From positions 62,001-126,000 of the forward strand of contig NZ_RHHP01000038.1 in the NCBI RefSeq assembly GCF_003710815.1: DNA of 64,000 nt, given 5' to 3'. The notes beneath the pieces are model-generated. The model was not told the DNA's origin, searched no databases, and saw nothing but the letters and a program-made list of their open reading frames with translations. Position numbers and translations under genes: made by a program. The stretch is from Brevibacillus centrosporus. GTDB lineage: Bacteria; Bacillota; Bacilli; Brevibacillales; Brevibacillaceae. The first letter of the stretch is position 1. Each line of letters starts with the position of its first letter. Shown piece after piece: positions 16,992 through 25,318 of the stretch.

Positions 16992-18379
16992 AAAGACGCA
17001 TTCTATTAGTCGATGATGAAGTCAATGTGCGCAAAGCATTGTCTACGAGCTTGCGCAAGGCAGGCTACGATACAAAAGAGGCAGCGAGCGGCGCAGAGGC
17101 TCTGGAACAGATAGGACAGTACGAGCCGGATGTCATGCTGCTGGACCTTCGCATGCCGGAAATGGACGGGATGGAGACACTCCGCCGTCTTAAGCAGGCA
17201 AAATCAGCCCAGCCCAGCGTCATTATGATGACTGCTTACGGCTCTGCAAATGATGTGATGGAAGCCATGCGCTTGGGTGCTTACGATTATGTACAAAAGC
17301 CGTTCGATCTCACGCAGGTCAAGCAGGTGGTGGCAAAAGCGCTGAAGCCAGAAACAGGGGACGAAGAGGGAACCATGCGCCCTTCGCAGGAGGAACAGAC
17401 GGATTGCCCAGGGTACTTAGTGGGGCTGAGCCCCGCCATGCAGGAAGTGTACAAGCTGGTCGGAAAAGTGAGCATGACCAGAGCGACCGTCTTGATCCAG
17501 GGGGAGAGCGGGACGGGGAAGGAACTGATTGCGAGGGCGATTCACAGCAACAGCCCGCGAGCCGATCAGCCTCTGATTCCTGTCAACTGTGGAGCGATTC
17601 CGGAGAAGCTGCTGGAAAGCGAATTGTTCGGGTATGAGCGGGGAGCCTTTACAGGAGCTGTCGCACGCAAGCCAGGATTGTTTGAAGCAGCAAACGGAGG
17701 GACATTGTTTCTCGATGAGGTAGGGGAACTCACACCATCTCTGCAGGTTAAGCTGCTGCGTGTTTTGCAGGAGAGGACATTGGTCAGGCTCGGGGGCGTT
17801 GAGCCGATCCCGATCGATGTGCGCATCATCGCCGCCACCAATCGCGATTTGCAGGAGAGAATCCGTCTGGAGCTTTTTCGCGAGGACTTGTACTACCGTC
17901 TGAATGTCGTCCCGATTCAGATGCCGCCTCTTCGGGAGCGAAAAGACGATATTCCCCTGCTCATTCGCCATTTCTTAACCAAGTTTGGGCGTGAAACTGG
18001 CAAGGAGGGCTGCTATTTGTCTCCGGCAGCTGTCGAGCTTTTGAACGCGTATCACTGGCCGGGAAATGTGAGACAGCTGGAGAATACGATCGAGCGGGCC
18101 GTTGTGCTAGCGAGTGGGCCAGCCATTCTTCCCGAGCATGTTCAGTTGCAGCTAGAGGAAACCAGGAAAGCGTCCCATGAGGCAAAGGAAAGACGGGGCC
18201 TTCAATTTGAGGATCGGACGATGAAGGACATCATTTCAGAAGTGGAAAAGGAAGCAATTACCCGTGCCCTACAACGGGAAAAAGGCAACAGGCTGAGAAC
18301 GGCAAAGCGGCTTGGAATATCACGCAGCGCGCTTTTATACAAAATGGACATGTACGCAATAGACGTGTCGGAAGAATAA
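16988..18379 (+). CDS. Sigma-54-dependent response regulator, AtoC-like
   Basis: 463 residues in three domains. The receiver has phospho-acceptor Asp53 in LLDLRMPEMDG. The AAA+ module has Walker A GESGTGKE at 172-179, the sigma-54-contacting GAFTGA loop at 219-224 and Walker B GTLFLDEVGEL. The C-terminal Fis-type helix-turn-helix is NRLRTAKRLGISRSALLYKM. It activates -24/-12 promoters with ATP hydrolysis. ATG 16988 overlaps the kinase stop (ATGA) and follows GGGAGGAGG. The likely target is the promoter before the fatty acid transporter 110 bases downstream. Confidence 0.93.
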   Translation: MKRRILLVDDEVNVRKALSTSLRKAGYDTKEAASGAEALEQIGQYEPDVMLLDLRMPEMDGMETLRRLKQAKSAQPSVIMMTAYGSANDVMEAMRLGAYDYVQKPFDLTQVKQVVAKALKPETGDEEGTMRPSQEEQTDCPGYLVGLSPAMQEVYKLVGKVSMTRATVLIQGESGTGKELIARAIHSNSPRADQPLIPVNCGAIPEKLLESELFGYERGAFTGAVARKPGLFEAANGGTLFLDEVGELTPSLQVKLLRVLQERTLVRLGGVEPIPIDVRIIAATNRDLQERIRLELFREDLYYRLNVVPIQMPPLRERKDDIPLLIRHFLTKFGRETGKEGCYLSPAAVELLNAYHWPGNVRQLENTIERAVVLASGPAILPEHVQLQLEETRKASHEAKERRGLQFEDRTMKDIISEVEKEAITRALQREKGNRLRTAKRLGISRSALLYKMDMYAIDVSEE

Positions 18380-18386
18380 GAGGGAG

Positions 18387-18431
18387 GTGTGTAAAAAGTA
18401 GACGGAGGGTTTACTTTTTACACACTTTTTT
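18387..18431 (+). terminator. Intrinsic terminator after the two-component pair
   Basis: A perfect 14-base stem GTGTGTAAAAAGTA/TACTTTTTACACAC with an eleven-base loop, then six T. The long palindrome sits about 70-100 bases before the -24 element, so a second role as activator-binding site cannot be excluded. Confidence 0.8.
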
Positions 18432-18486
18432 GCTTTGGGTTACGAAATGAGTCCAGGAATAGCGCGATGGATCGAGCGGATACCAG

Positions 18487-18503
18487 TTGGTACGATTCTT
18501 GAA
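18487..18503 (+). promoter_or_regulatory. Candidate sigma-54 (-24/-12) promoter
   Basis: TTGGTACGATTCTTGAA matches the sigma-54 consensus (TGGCACG-N4-TTGCA) with GG at -24 and correct spacing; the -12 dinucleotide is GA instead of GC. It lies about 50 bases before the transporter start, right after an AtoC-like activator gene. Confidence 0.65.
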
Positions 18504-18551
18504 TAGAGAGGAGAGGGTACATAGCTCAGAATGCAAGCAAGGAGGTCATTT

Positions 18552-19877
18552 ATGAAAGCGTTGTCACGTTTTTTCTCGACTTTGGTGCAAAAGTTTTTGC
18601 CAGATCCATTTGTCTTTGCCCTCATTTTGACGATTATCTTGTTTGTATGCGGTCTTGTGTTTACCGATCACGGTCCGATTCAAATGGTGCAGTTCTGGGG
18701 GAACGGCTTCTGGAATCTGCTGGCTTTCGCGATGCAAATGGCTCTGGTATTGGTGACAGGTCATGCGCTCGCCAGCTCGCCGCTCGTAAGCCGCAGCCTG
18801 ACTCGTCTCGCGAGCATTGCAAAAACTCCAGTCCAAGGCGTCATTCTGGTCACGCTTGGTTCGGCTATCGCCTGTCTGCTCAACTGGGGCTTTGGTCTGA
18901 TTGTAGGCGCCTTGTTTGCGAAAGAGGTTGCCAAACGCGTACCTGGCTCCGACTATCGCTTTTTGATCGCCTGTGCGTACATCGGCTTTTTGACCTGGCA
19001 TGGCGGTCTCTCAGGCTCTGTCCCGCTGACAGCGGCAACGCCGGGTAACCCTCTGGAAAAAACAGCCGGGCTGATTCCGCTTACGGATACGATCTTCACC
19101 GGATACAACCTGTTCATTACCATTGCCCTGTTGATTGCCCTGCCAATCATGACGCGTTTGATGATGCCGACGGGTAAAGAAGTCGTTGAAATCGATCCAC
19201 AGCTGTTTGCAAAAGAGGAAGTAGCAGCGACTGCTGAAGCTGCTCCGACTGAGAAAACATTTGCAACGGTCATGGAAAACAGCCGGATTTTGACTTATAT
19301 CATTTGTGTATTGGGCTTCTCCTATTTGATTTATTATTTTGCCAACAAAGGCTTCAAAGTAGATATCAACACGGTCAACCTGCTCTTCTTCATCGCGGGC
19401 TTACTCCTCCACGGAACGCCGCTCTCTTACATGAAAGCAGTGGGTAACGCAGCAAAAGGGACTGCAGGTATCTTGATTCAGTTCCCGTTCTACGCAGGGA
19501 TTCAAGGCATGATGGAGCAGTCTGGATTGGGCGGCATGATGACAAACGCCTTTATCTCGATTTCGACTCCTGAGACGTTCCCGTTCCTGGCGTTCCTCAG
19601 CTCTGGCTTCGTAAACTTCTTCGTTCCATCCGGCGGAGGTCACTGGGTCGTGCAAGGTCCATTCATCATGCCGGCCGCACAGCAGCTTGGCGTGGACTCG
19701 GGGATTGCGGCCATGGCGATCGCCTACGGGGAAGCGTGGATGAACATGGCTCAGCCGTTCTGGGCCTTGCCAGCGCTTGCTATTGCGGGCTTGGGAGTGC
19801 GTGACATCATGGGGTACTGCGTTACGACTCTGCTCGTATCCGGTGTTATTTTCGCCATCGGTCTGTCCTTTTTCTAA
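18552..19877 (+). CDS. atoE: Short-chain fatty acid transporter, AtoE family
   Basis: A 441-residue polytopic membrane protein of the AtoE short-chain fatty acid transporter family, with about eleven hydrophobic segments. Family blocks include LPDPFVFALILT at the N terminus, GWFGLI-like NWGFGLIVGALFAKEV, LTWHGGLSGSVPL, and the highly conserved FVPSGGGHWVVQGP. It should take up acetoacetate or C4-C6 acids. ATG 18552 follows AAGGAGGT; a frame seven codons longer is less likely. It is preceded by a sigma-54 type promoter and by genes for an AtoSC-like two-component system, so induction by the substrate is likely. Confidence 0.9.
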   Translation: MKALSRFFSTLVQKFLPDPFVFALILTIILFVCGLVFTDHGPIQMVQFWGNGFWNLLAFAMQMALVLVTGHALASSPLVSRSLTRLASIAKTPVQGVILVTLGSAIACLLNWGFGLIVGALFAKEVAKRVPGSDYRFLIACAYIGFLTWHGGLSGSVPLTAATPGNPLEKTAGLIPLTDTIFTGYNLFITIALLIALPIMTRLMMPTGKEVVEIDPQLFAKEEVAATAEAAPTEKTFATVMENSRILTYIICVLGFSYLIYYFANKGFKVDINTVNLLFFIAGLLLHGTPLSYMKAVGNAAKGTAGILIQFPFYAGIQGMMEQSGLGGMMTNAFISISTPETFPFLAFLSSGFVNFFVPSGGGHWVVQGPFIMPAAQQLGVDSGIAAMAIAYGEAWMNMAQPFWALPALAIAGLGVRDIMGYCVTTLLVSGVIFAIGLSFF

Positions 19878-19899
19878 GTGTCAGGGCCAGCAAAATCCA

Positions 19900-19928
19900 T
19901 TGAGGTCAAAATCCTTTTGTGATAAAGT
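19900..19928 (+). promoter_or_regulatory. Candidate promoter for the guanidine riboswitch operon
   Basis: TTGAGG and TAAAGT are spaced by 17 bases, about 40 bases before the aptamer. Confidence 0.5.
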
Positions 19929-19965
19929 ATAGGGAATTCAGAAACCAAACCTAAATTTCATACCC

Positions 19966-20066
19966 AGAGTTTTCTAGGGTTCCGCGGATAGCAAAAGTCC
20001 GGCCTGGACCGAGAGAAAACCCACGGCGTGGCCGTGTACACGGAGGGATAAAAGCCCGGGAGAATA
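19966..20066 (+). ncRNA. Guanidine-I riboswitch (ykkC leader)
   Basis: The conserved blocks of the ykkC class aptamer are present in order: TTCTAGGGTTCCGC (about 19972-19985), CTGGACCGAGAG, and ACGGAGGGATAAAAGCCCGGG (last 20 bases quoted in part). This RNA binds guanidinium and switches on efflux or degradation genes. The aptamer end overlaps the 5' arm of a terminator, giving a direct on-switch. The downstream genes are paired SMR transporters of the YkkC/YkkD type, which agrees with guanidinium export. Confidence 0.95.
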
Positions 20067-20096
20067 TCAAGATGGTATTCGACCGCGGCTTTTTTT
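20051..20096 (+). terminator. Riboswitch-controlled terminator
   Basis: AAAGCC pairs with GGCTTT around an inner GAATATC/GGTATTC hairpin, followed by seven T. Its 5' arm is part of the aptamer, so ligand binding should prevent termination. Confidence 0.85.
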
Positions 20097-20177
20097 GCGT
20101 GGAAAAAAGCAACGACATTCATTCGTTGCTCCCGCCGGGAAGGGGAATGATACGAAAAAGAGAGGGGAGTTTGTGTG

Positions 20178-20531
20178 ATGAGTAAAAACTGGATGCTCGT
20201 GATCGTCGCTGCCGTGTTTGAGGTCGGGTGGGTTGCGGGACTCAAGCATGCGGATAGCGTTTTGGAATGGGCGCTTACAGCGGTTGCGATTCTAGTCAGC
20301 TTTGGGGTACTTGTCTACTCGGGGAAAAGGCTGCCGACCAGTACGGTCTACGCCGTGTTCGTCGGGCTAGGGACGGCAGGTACCGTCATCAGTGAAATGG
20401 TCGTGTTCGGTGAGCCGTTCAGCTGGGCCAAGATCGGATTGATTGCGCTACTTCTGGTCGGGATTATCGGCCTGAAATTGGTGACGCATGAGCATGATGA
20501 TCATCCACGAAAGGAAGGGGAAGCTGCATGA
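20178..20531 (+). CDS. ykkC: SMR efflux subunit YkkC-like (guanidinium exporter)
   Basis: A 117-residue small multidrug resistance protein with four transmembrane helices. The essential membrane glutamate lies in AAVFEVGWVAGLKH (Glu14) of helix 1, and the later PTSTVYAVFVGLGTAGTV block is family-typical. It carries a longer polar C-terminal tail than its partner, as YkkC does. It forms a heteromer with the product of the overlapping next gene. Control by a guanidine-I riboswitch and the known Gdx function point to guanidinium/proton antiport. ATG 20178 follows GAGAGGGGAG. Confidence 0.93.
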   Translation: MSKNWMLVIVAAVFEVGWVAGLKHADSVLEWALTAVAILVSFGVLVYSGKRLPTSTVYAVFVGLGTAGTVISEMVVFGEPFSWAKIGLIALLLVGIIGLKLVTHEHDDHPRKEGEAA

Positions 20532-20842
20532 GTTGGGTAGCCTTGATATTGGCAGGTTGTTTTGAAGTCGTTGGCGTCATGGGGATTACACAGGTCAACC
20601 AAAAGCCTTCCTTGCGTTCCTATCTGGTGCTGGTTGGAGGATTTGCATTGAGCTTTATCCTGCTGTCGTTTGCGATGAAGGAAATCGCGATGGGGACAGC
20701 CTATGCTGTATGGACGGGAATCGGTACGGTCGGCAGCGCTTTGGTAGGCATGCTGGTGTACGGTGAGCCAAAAGACAAGCTGCGCATCACTTGCATTGCT
20801 CTGGTGATCGTATCTGTCGCAGGGCTTAAACTCATTGCTTAA
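20528..20842 (+). CDS. ykkD: SMR efflux subunit YkkD-like (guanidinium exporter)
   Basis: A 104-residue small multidrug resistance protein with four helices. Glu13 lies in LAGCFEVVGVMGI and the helix 3 block is MGTAYAVWTGIGTVGSALVG. It overlaps its partner by four bases (ATGA), so the two subunits are made in equal amount. It belongs to the paired subclass, in which two SMR proteins of opposite topology form the working transporter. Expression depends on the upstream guanidine riboswitch. Confidence 0.93.
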   Translation: MSWVALILAGCFEVVGVMGITQVNQKPSLRSYLVLVGGFALSFILLSFAMKEIAMGTAYAVWTGIGTVGSALVGMLVYGEPKDKLRITCIALVIVSVAGLKLIA

Positions 20843-20999
20843 AATAACAGTGTCATGGTAACTAAGGGGCAGGCAGAAGCATTACGCTTGTCCCACTATC
20901 AAATATTTTCCTTTTCAGTAAAAAGCCCCATCTGTGCTCTCCTTGGGAATAGTATAATAAATAAAATGCGCATCACTTACGAGGAGGATACATAGCAGG

Positions 21000-21977
21000 A
21001 TGGGCACTCTTTGGGAAACGTTAAAAAAGGGCAACATGTCTTCGGCCACGGCAGCCTTGGGCAATACAGGGCTGGCCATCGTAAAGGGAATGGCAGCTGC
21101 CTACAGCGGCAGCGGAGCCATGTTTGCATCTGCCATGCACTCGGTCGCGGATGCGGTGAACCAAGGCTTCGTTTTCTTCGGGAGCGTACTGGCCGAGAAA
21201 AAGCCGACACCGCGCTTTCCTACCGGGTTTGGGCGTGTGATCAATCTCTTTTGCATGATCGCGGTGATCGTCGTGACCGTAATGGCGTACGAGACCATTA
21301 CAGAAGGCTGGCACCTCATCAAAGAACCTGCTCACGCTACGCACTTCTGGATCAACTTTTGGATTTTGCTTCTGGCGATCGTCGTAGATGGCTATGTCTT
21401 GGTGAAAGCCATGAAAGAAATCGTACACGAGACTCGTGCGGAGGCGACTGGAATGGCGATCATTCCTGCTGCTTTTCGAAACGTAGGACGCGCTGCACCG
21501 CCGACGCGCCTCGTCTTTTACGAAGACATCGTTGCCACTACAGGCGCTCTGCTCGCTCTCATCGCCGTCATCGTCAGTCAGGTCTCTACCATTACCCTTT
21601 TCGACGGAATCGCCACCATGCTGATCGGGGTATTGATGATCGGCGTTGCTTTCAAAGTGGGCTACGATAACATGGTAGGTCTGATCGGAGTAGCAGCGCC
21701 AAAAGAGGTGGAGGATCGCGTCGCCAAGATCATACTGGCTGATCCAGACGTGACGGACATCAACAAGCTGCGCATCGTTCAGGAAGGTCGCTTCTACCAC
21801 GTCGAATGCTATGTCGAGCTGCGTTCAGGCTTGATGCTTTCCGTGGCGGACGACATCAAATACCGCATTCGTGACAGCGTGCTCACCGATCCCGATATCA
21901 GCGATGTAACGATGGGAATACTCGAGGACAATGGCGTCCGAGACTGGGAGCCGCGAAAAGCGGTCGAGGGAACCTAG
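21000..21977 (+). CDS. Cation diffusion facilitator (CDF) family transporter
   Basis: A 325-residue protein of the CDF family, which exports divalent metal ions in exchange for protons. Six hydrophobic segments are followed by a cytoplasmic domain of about 90 residues. SAMHSVADAVNQGF (helix 2) and EDIVATTGALLALIAV (helix 5) hold the usual HxxxD- and D-type metal positions. TGFGRVINLF near the first loop and the insertion before helix 5 resemble the subgroup with unclear metal specificity. GAGGAGG is 13 bases before the ATG, a rather long spacing. Confidence 0.85.
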   Translation: MGTLWETLKKGNMSSATAALGNTGLAIVKGMAAAYSGSGAMFASAMHSVADAVNQGFVFFGSVLAEKKPTPRFPTGFGRVINLFCMIAVIVVTVMAYETITEGWHLIKEPAHATHFWINFWILLLAIVVDGYVLVKAMKEIVHETRAEATGMAIIPAAFRNVGRAAPPTRLVFYEDIVATTGALLALIAVIVSQVSTITLFDGIATMLIGVLMIGVAFKVGYDNMVGLIGVAAPKEVEDRVAKIILADPDVTDINKLRIVQEGRFYHVECYVELRSGLMLSVADDIKYRIRDSVLTDPDISDVTMGILEDNGVRDWEPRKAVEGT

Positions 21978-22008
21978 AATCAATAGAGATTGTTACTGTA
22001 CCAAAAAA

Positions 22009-22043
22009 GCCCCCTTCCAAAGCCATCATGGCTGGAAGGGGGC
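22009..22043. terminator. Terminator between CDF and CorC-type genes
   Basis: A perfect ten-base stem GCCCCCTTCC/GGAAGGGGGC lies between convergent genes; the A tract on its left gives a T tract for minus-strand transcripts. Confidence 0.88.
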
Positions 22044-22064
22044 GTTGCGTTTGTAAGGACTCGG

Positions 22065-23417
22065 TTAGGAGACAGTCTGCAACTCTTCGGAAGCTTCCGT
22101 ATTTTGCACAGGCAGCTCCGTGATCAAAACGCGGGTCACACGGTGATTATCCATCTGTTTGACGGTGAACAAGTAATTCTCCCACTCGACAAAAGCACCG
22201 ACGGCAATCTCTTCTTCCAGCTGGCTGTACAACCAGCCACCGATCGTGTCCACATCCTCGGATTCGAGATCAAACGGGATGTGATCGTTCAGGTCTGCGA
22301 GGGTCAGCATACCGGAGACAGACAGTCCGTTTTCCACTTTTTCGATTTCAGGGCGCTCTTCGTCAAACTCGTCTTGGATGTCGCCGACGATTTCTTCCAG
22401 GATGTCTTCCATGGTGACCAGACCAGCAGTACCGCCGTATTCATCGATGACGATCGCAAGCTGCGAACGTTTTTTCTGCATGAGGCGCAATACGGTGCTG
22501 ATTTCCATCGTTTCGGGAACCGTCAATACAGGACGGAGCAGCTTCGCCAAATCGGCATATCCATCTTGGAGAGCGGACAGATAAAAGTCCGTGGCGTGGA
22601 CAAAGCCGATGATATTGTCTTTGTCCTCGTCTGCTACAGGGAATCGCGTATGACGCTGTGTACGGATGATCTCGAGATTTTCCTCAAACGTATTCGAGGT
22701 ATACAAGCAAACCATGTCGATACGGGGGATCATCGTCTCCCGTGCCAAGGTTTCAGAGAAATCAAATACGTGTTCCACCAGTGACAGCTCGGTTTGGTCG
22801 ATATGTCCGCTTTGATGGCTTTGGTTTACGAGAATGCGAATTTCTTCTTCCGTATGTGCGGCTTCATGCTCGGAAATAGGTTCCATACCTAGACGTTTCA
22901 TGAGCGCGTTGGCTGTCCCGTTCAAGAACCAGATAGCCGGGTAGAGCAATTTATAGAAGAACATTAATGGCGCGGCAACCCACAGCGAAGTTGCTTCTGC
23001 TTTCTGAATAGCCAGTGATTTTGGTGCCAGCTCTCCGAGTACGATGTGCAAGAACGTGATAATCGCGAATGCGACACCAAACGAAATGGCAGAAATCGCA
23101 TAATCCGGAAGTCCTGTAGAGCCCAGGAGTGGTTCCACAATCATGTGGGCAATAGCCGGTTCCCCGACCCAACCAAGACCCAGCGAGGCAAGCGTAATAC
23201 CTACCTGACAGGCAGACAAGTATCCGTCCAGCTTTTGGGTTACTTTTTGGGCGAAGGCTGCTCGTTTGTTCCCTTCATTGACCATTTGGGTCAGGCGCGT
23301 TTGGCGCACCTTCACGAGAGCAAACTCGGCGGCTACGAAAAAGCCGTTCAGAAAAACGAGAAAAACAACAAGCAGTAGGTTGAGCACTATCGGAACGCTA
23401 TCCAAGTAAAAAGTCAT
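22065..23417 (-). CDS. HlyC/CorC family transporter (DUF21-CBS-CorC_C)
   Basis: 450 residues. The N-terminal DUF21 membrane domain (about 1-200, four hydrophobic segments) has the PLLGSTGLPDYAISAISFG region. Two CBS domains follow (about 220-340; EYGGTAGLVTMEDILEEIVG closes the second), then a C-terminal CorC/HlyC domain ending in the ITELPV strand. This layout matches Bacillus YhdP/YhdT/YrkA proteins and eukaryotic CNNM, now viewed as Mg2+ (and Co2+) exporters. It was once called hemolysin-like, without good support. The gene stands alone. Confidence 0.92.
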   Translation of the reverse strand: MTFYLDSVPIVLNLLLVVFLVFLNGFFVAAEFALVKVRQTRLTQMVNEGNKRAAFAQKVTQKLDGYLSACQVGITLASLGLGWVGEPAIAHMIVEPLLGSTGLPDYAISAISFGVAFAIITFLHIVLGELAPKSLAIQKAEATSLWVAAPLMFFYKLLYPAIWFLNGTANALMKRLGMEPISEHEAAHTEEEIRILVNQSHQSGHIDQTELSLVEHVFDFSETLARETMIPRIDMVCLYTSNTFEENLEIIRTQRHTRFPVADEDKDNIIGFVHATDFYLSALQDGYADLAKLLRPVLTVPETMEISTVLRLMQKKRSQLAIVIDEYGGTAGLVTMEDILEEIVGDIQDEFDEERPEIEKVENGLSVSGMLTLADLNDHIPFDLESEDVDTIGGWLYSQLEEEIAVGAFVEWENYLFTVKQMDNHRVTRVLITELPVQNTEASEELQTVS

Positions 23418-23649
23418 CCTCTCTGGATTTGTATTACGCTACGGGATGAAAGACGCGGCGTCTGCTCACTCCCAAGCGCAGGTTTTGGAATTTGGTCTGA
23501 GTGTACACTTCTCATTTTACAGAGAAAAGGAAAGTCCGACAAAGCCGATAAATCTCCGTAGTAGGCGCTACAGCCTTGCTGGTTGTGAAGAGCATCAGTC
23601 AGATAACCGTATCGCACGTTTTTGACCTCTTAGAAGGTCATAGATGGTC

Positions 23650-23680
23650 AAACGTCCGGTTGCTTTTCTCCCGGACGTTT
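23650..23680 (-). terminator. Candidate terminator after the M50 protease gene
   Basis: A perfect ten-base stem AAACGTCCGG/CCGGACGTTT with an eleven-base loop, but only a short T run on the minus strand. Confidence 0.55.
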
Positions 23681-23693
23681 GTAGCTTCCTGGA

Positions 23694-24809
23694 TCACCGG
23701 GGCAGCAGGTGCTGCGCATACATGTAGAAGCCGGAAAGAACAGCTGCCAGAGCGAGATAGGCAATCAATACTTTCCATTTCGTGGATGCCGGTGCCGTAT
23801 AATACGTTGTTAGGCGGTGCATTTGTTCCTCGACTTCTGTCAGACGCTGCATCGCCGTCTGCTCCGCTTCTTTCAAGATCGCAGATGGGGCTGGCCGGAA
23901 GGGATCGCTGTCGAGAAACGCAACCGGTTCACGTTCCCATTGTTTAAACAAATCCCACTTCCGATGAGCATAAACCCGATCCAGGCGCAGGCGGTCGCGC
24001 TTGAGGCGTTTTTCGTCCTGTAAAAAAGGGATGAGAAAGCCTTTGGGCGGCACTGATCGATCGAGCAAGGCAACTTCTTCTCCAAGCTCGACACGCTTAT
24101 TCCACGAAGACTCCAGCTGGGGCCATCTCGTGATTTCGTCGAGAAAGGCGAGCAGGCTTCCCCGTTCATACTGCAGCACCTGGTGCTGATAGCTCTCACG
24201 CAGCCGGCTCCACCAGGTGATGAGGCCAATGATAAAAATGAAGACCATCAGCGGTCCCGGATTGGCAAATAGCATGGCTCCCAAACCGATCAGACCAATC
24301 AGCCAGATCTTGGTCGATAATACAGAGACGATGCGCCCACCATCCAGCGGGGAAATAGGCATCAGGTTGAACAAGTTGAGCAAGGCACCCAGATAAATGA
24401 CCAAAGCCCAAAACGGATCCTGCGTCCACCAGTAAAGCGGCAGAGCGGGTAAAAAGGCGATCATGCCTGCCAGCGGTCCCCCGTAGGCGAGGTATGCTTC
24501 TGTACTCGCATTCCTTGGCGTGTCCTTCATGGAGATGAAAGCACCCGCGAACGGGATGAAGACGGCAGGAGAGGTCGCGATGCCTTTTCGTTTGGCTGCA
24601 AGCACATGGCCCATTTCATGGACAAAAATCAGGTACACGAGAGCCGCGGCGAACTTCCAGCCGTAGAAAACGGCATAAAACCACAGACTGACAATCATCG
24701 ATAGCAGGGTAGTGCCGAATTTGGAAAATTTTAAGATGCCGAGCAGCCATTTTAAGTTGGTAAGCAAAAAGGCGCCGATGGCCAAGAGGACCGAACGGCT
24801 TTTTTTCAT
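23694..24809 (-). CDS. Site-2 protease family (M50) membrane zinc metalloprotease
   Basis: 371 residues. The zinc motif HEMGH is at residues 64-68 in a hydrophobic segment, and the third ligand lies in PISPLDGGRI (Asp156), the pattern of intramembrane site-2 proteases. About six membrane helices fill residues 1-220. A soluble tail of about 130 charged residues and a final hydrophobic helix at the C terminus (VLIAYLALAAVLSGFYMYA) follow. This extended tail is absent from SpoIVFB and RseP, so the substrate differs from the usual models. ATG follows GGGAGGG. Confidence 0.88.
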   Translation of the reverse strand: MKKSRSVLLAIGAFLLTNLKWLLGILKFSKFGTTLLSMIVSLWFYAVFYGWKFAAALVYLIFVHEMGHVLAAKRKGIATSPAVFIPFAGAFISMKDTPRNASTEAYLAYGGPLAGMIAFLPALPLYWWTQDPFWALVIYLGALLNLFNLMPISPLDGGRIVSVLSTKIWLIGLIGLGAMLFANPGPLMVFIFIIGLITWWSRLRESYQHQVLQYERGSLLAFLDEITRWPQLESSWNKRVELGEEVALLDRSVPPKGFLIPFLQDEKRLKRDRLRLDRVYAHRKWDLFKQWEREPVAFLDSDPFRPAPSAILKEAEQTAMQRLTEVEEQMHRLTTYYTAPASTKWKVLIAYLALAAVLSGFYMYAQHLLPR

Positions 24810-24914
24810 TCAAGGTCCCTCCCATACGTCATCACAGTCACTGAACTATACGACTATCTCGAAAAAAAGTTTCTGGATGTGTGTGCTTTGAGGTTGGATT
24901 CTTCTTACAAGGTG

Positions 24915-25214
24915 TCAGTCTTCCAGCCGAGGATTGGAAAAGGCAAAGCCGTATTCTCCAAAGGCGGGGTTGTAGGTGAACTGTCCGCCGTCAAAATACC
25001 AGAAGTCAGTAGGGCGGATGACGAAGCGCAGTCCCTCGACCTCAAAAACGGCATCGTCTGGCAAGACGGTATCTTTTTCAATAGCGTAGAATAAACCGCC
25101 CGTGCCGGGACCGCTCGTCCGAACGTACAAGCGCAGGACGTCTCCCGCTTGAAATTCAGCGTAGCGTTTATAGGCGAGAGCGAAAGCGGGTTCGATATGT
25201 AATGGGATACTCAT
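24915..25214 (-). CDS. HesB/YneR-like family protein lacking cysteines
   Basis: A 99-residue protein of the HesB/IscA fold group. The start LHIEPAFALAYKRYAEFQAGDVLRLYVR and the GG.GTGGLFYAIE region resemble small Bacillus YneR/HesB-like proteins. It has no cysteine at all, so it cannot bind an Fe-S cluster as A-type carriers do. Such degenerate members are of unknown function. GAGGAGAGG precedes the ATG. It is monocistronic on the minus strand. The family call is moderate since it rests on a short match. Confidence 0.65.
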   Translation of the reverse strand: MSIPLHIEPAFALAYKRYAEFQAGDVLRLYVRTSGPGTGGLFYAIEKDTVLPDDAVFEVEGLRFVIRPTDFWYFDGGQFTYNPAFGEYGFAFSNPRLED

Positions 25215-25263
25215 GGGTAAATTCCTCTCCTCTCATTCACGCCATATTGTACCACAAACGAAT

Positions 25264-25299
25264 AGCCCATCCGGCGAAGTCGTTCTCGCCAAATGGGCT
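25264..25299 (-). terminator. Terminator after the DUF3905-like gene
   Basis: AGCCCAT/ATGGGCT with an inner GGCGA/TCGCC pairing forms an extended hairpin, followed on the minus strand by ATTCGTTT. Confidence 0.7.
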
Positions 25300-25318
25300 T
25301 TGCAAATAAAAGGAAGCT

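Noticed and set aside
18387..18425. Long palindrome before the AtoE promoter read as an enhancer site
   Set aside because: The six T directly behind it make a terminator for the two-component genes the simpler reading; the dual role is only noted.
22009..22043. Short inverted repeat considered as insertion-sequence end
   Set aside because: There is no transposase, no second copy and no target duplication; position between convergent genes fits a terminator.
21990..22784. 264-codon plus-strand open frame
   Set aside because: It is antisense to the CorC-type gene and its composition follows the complementary codons; no independent support.
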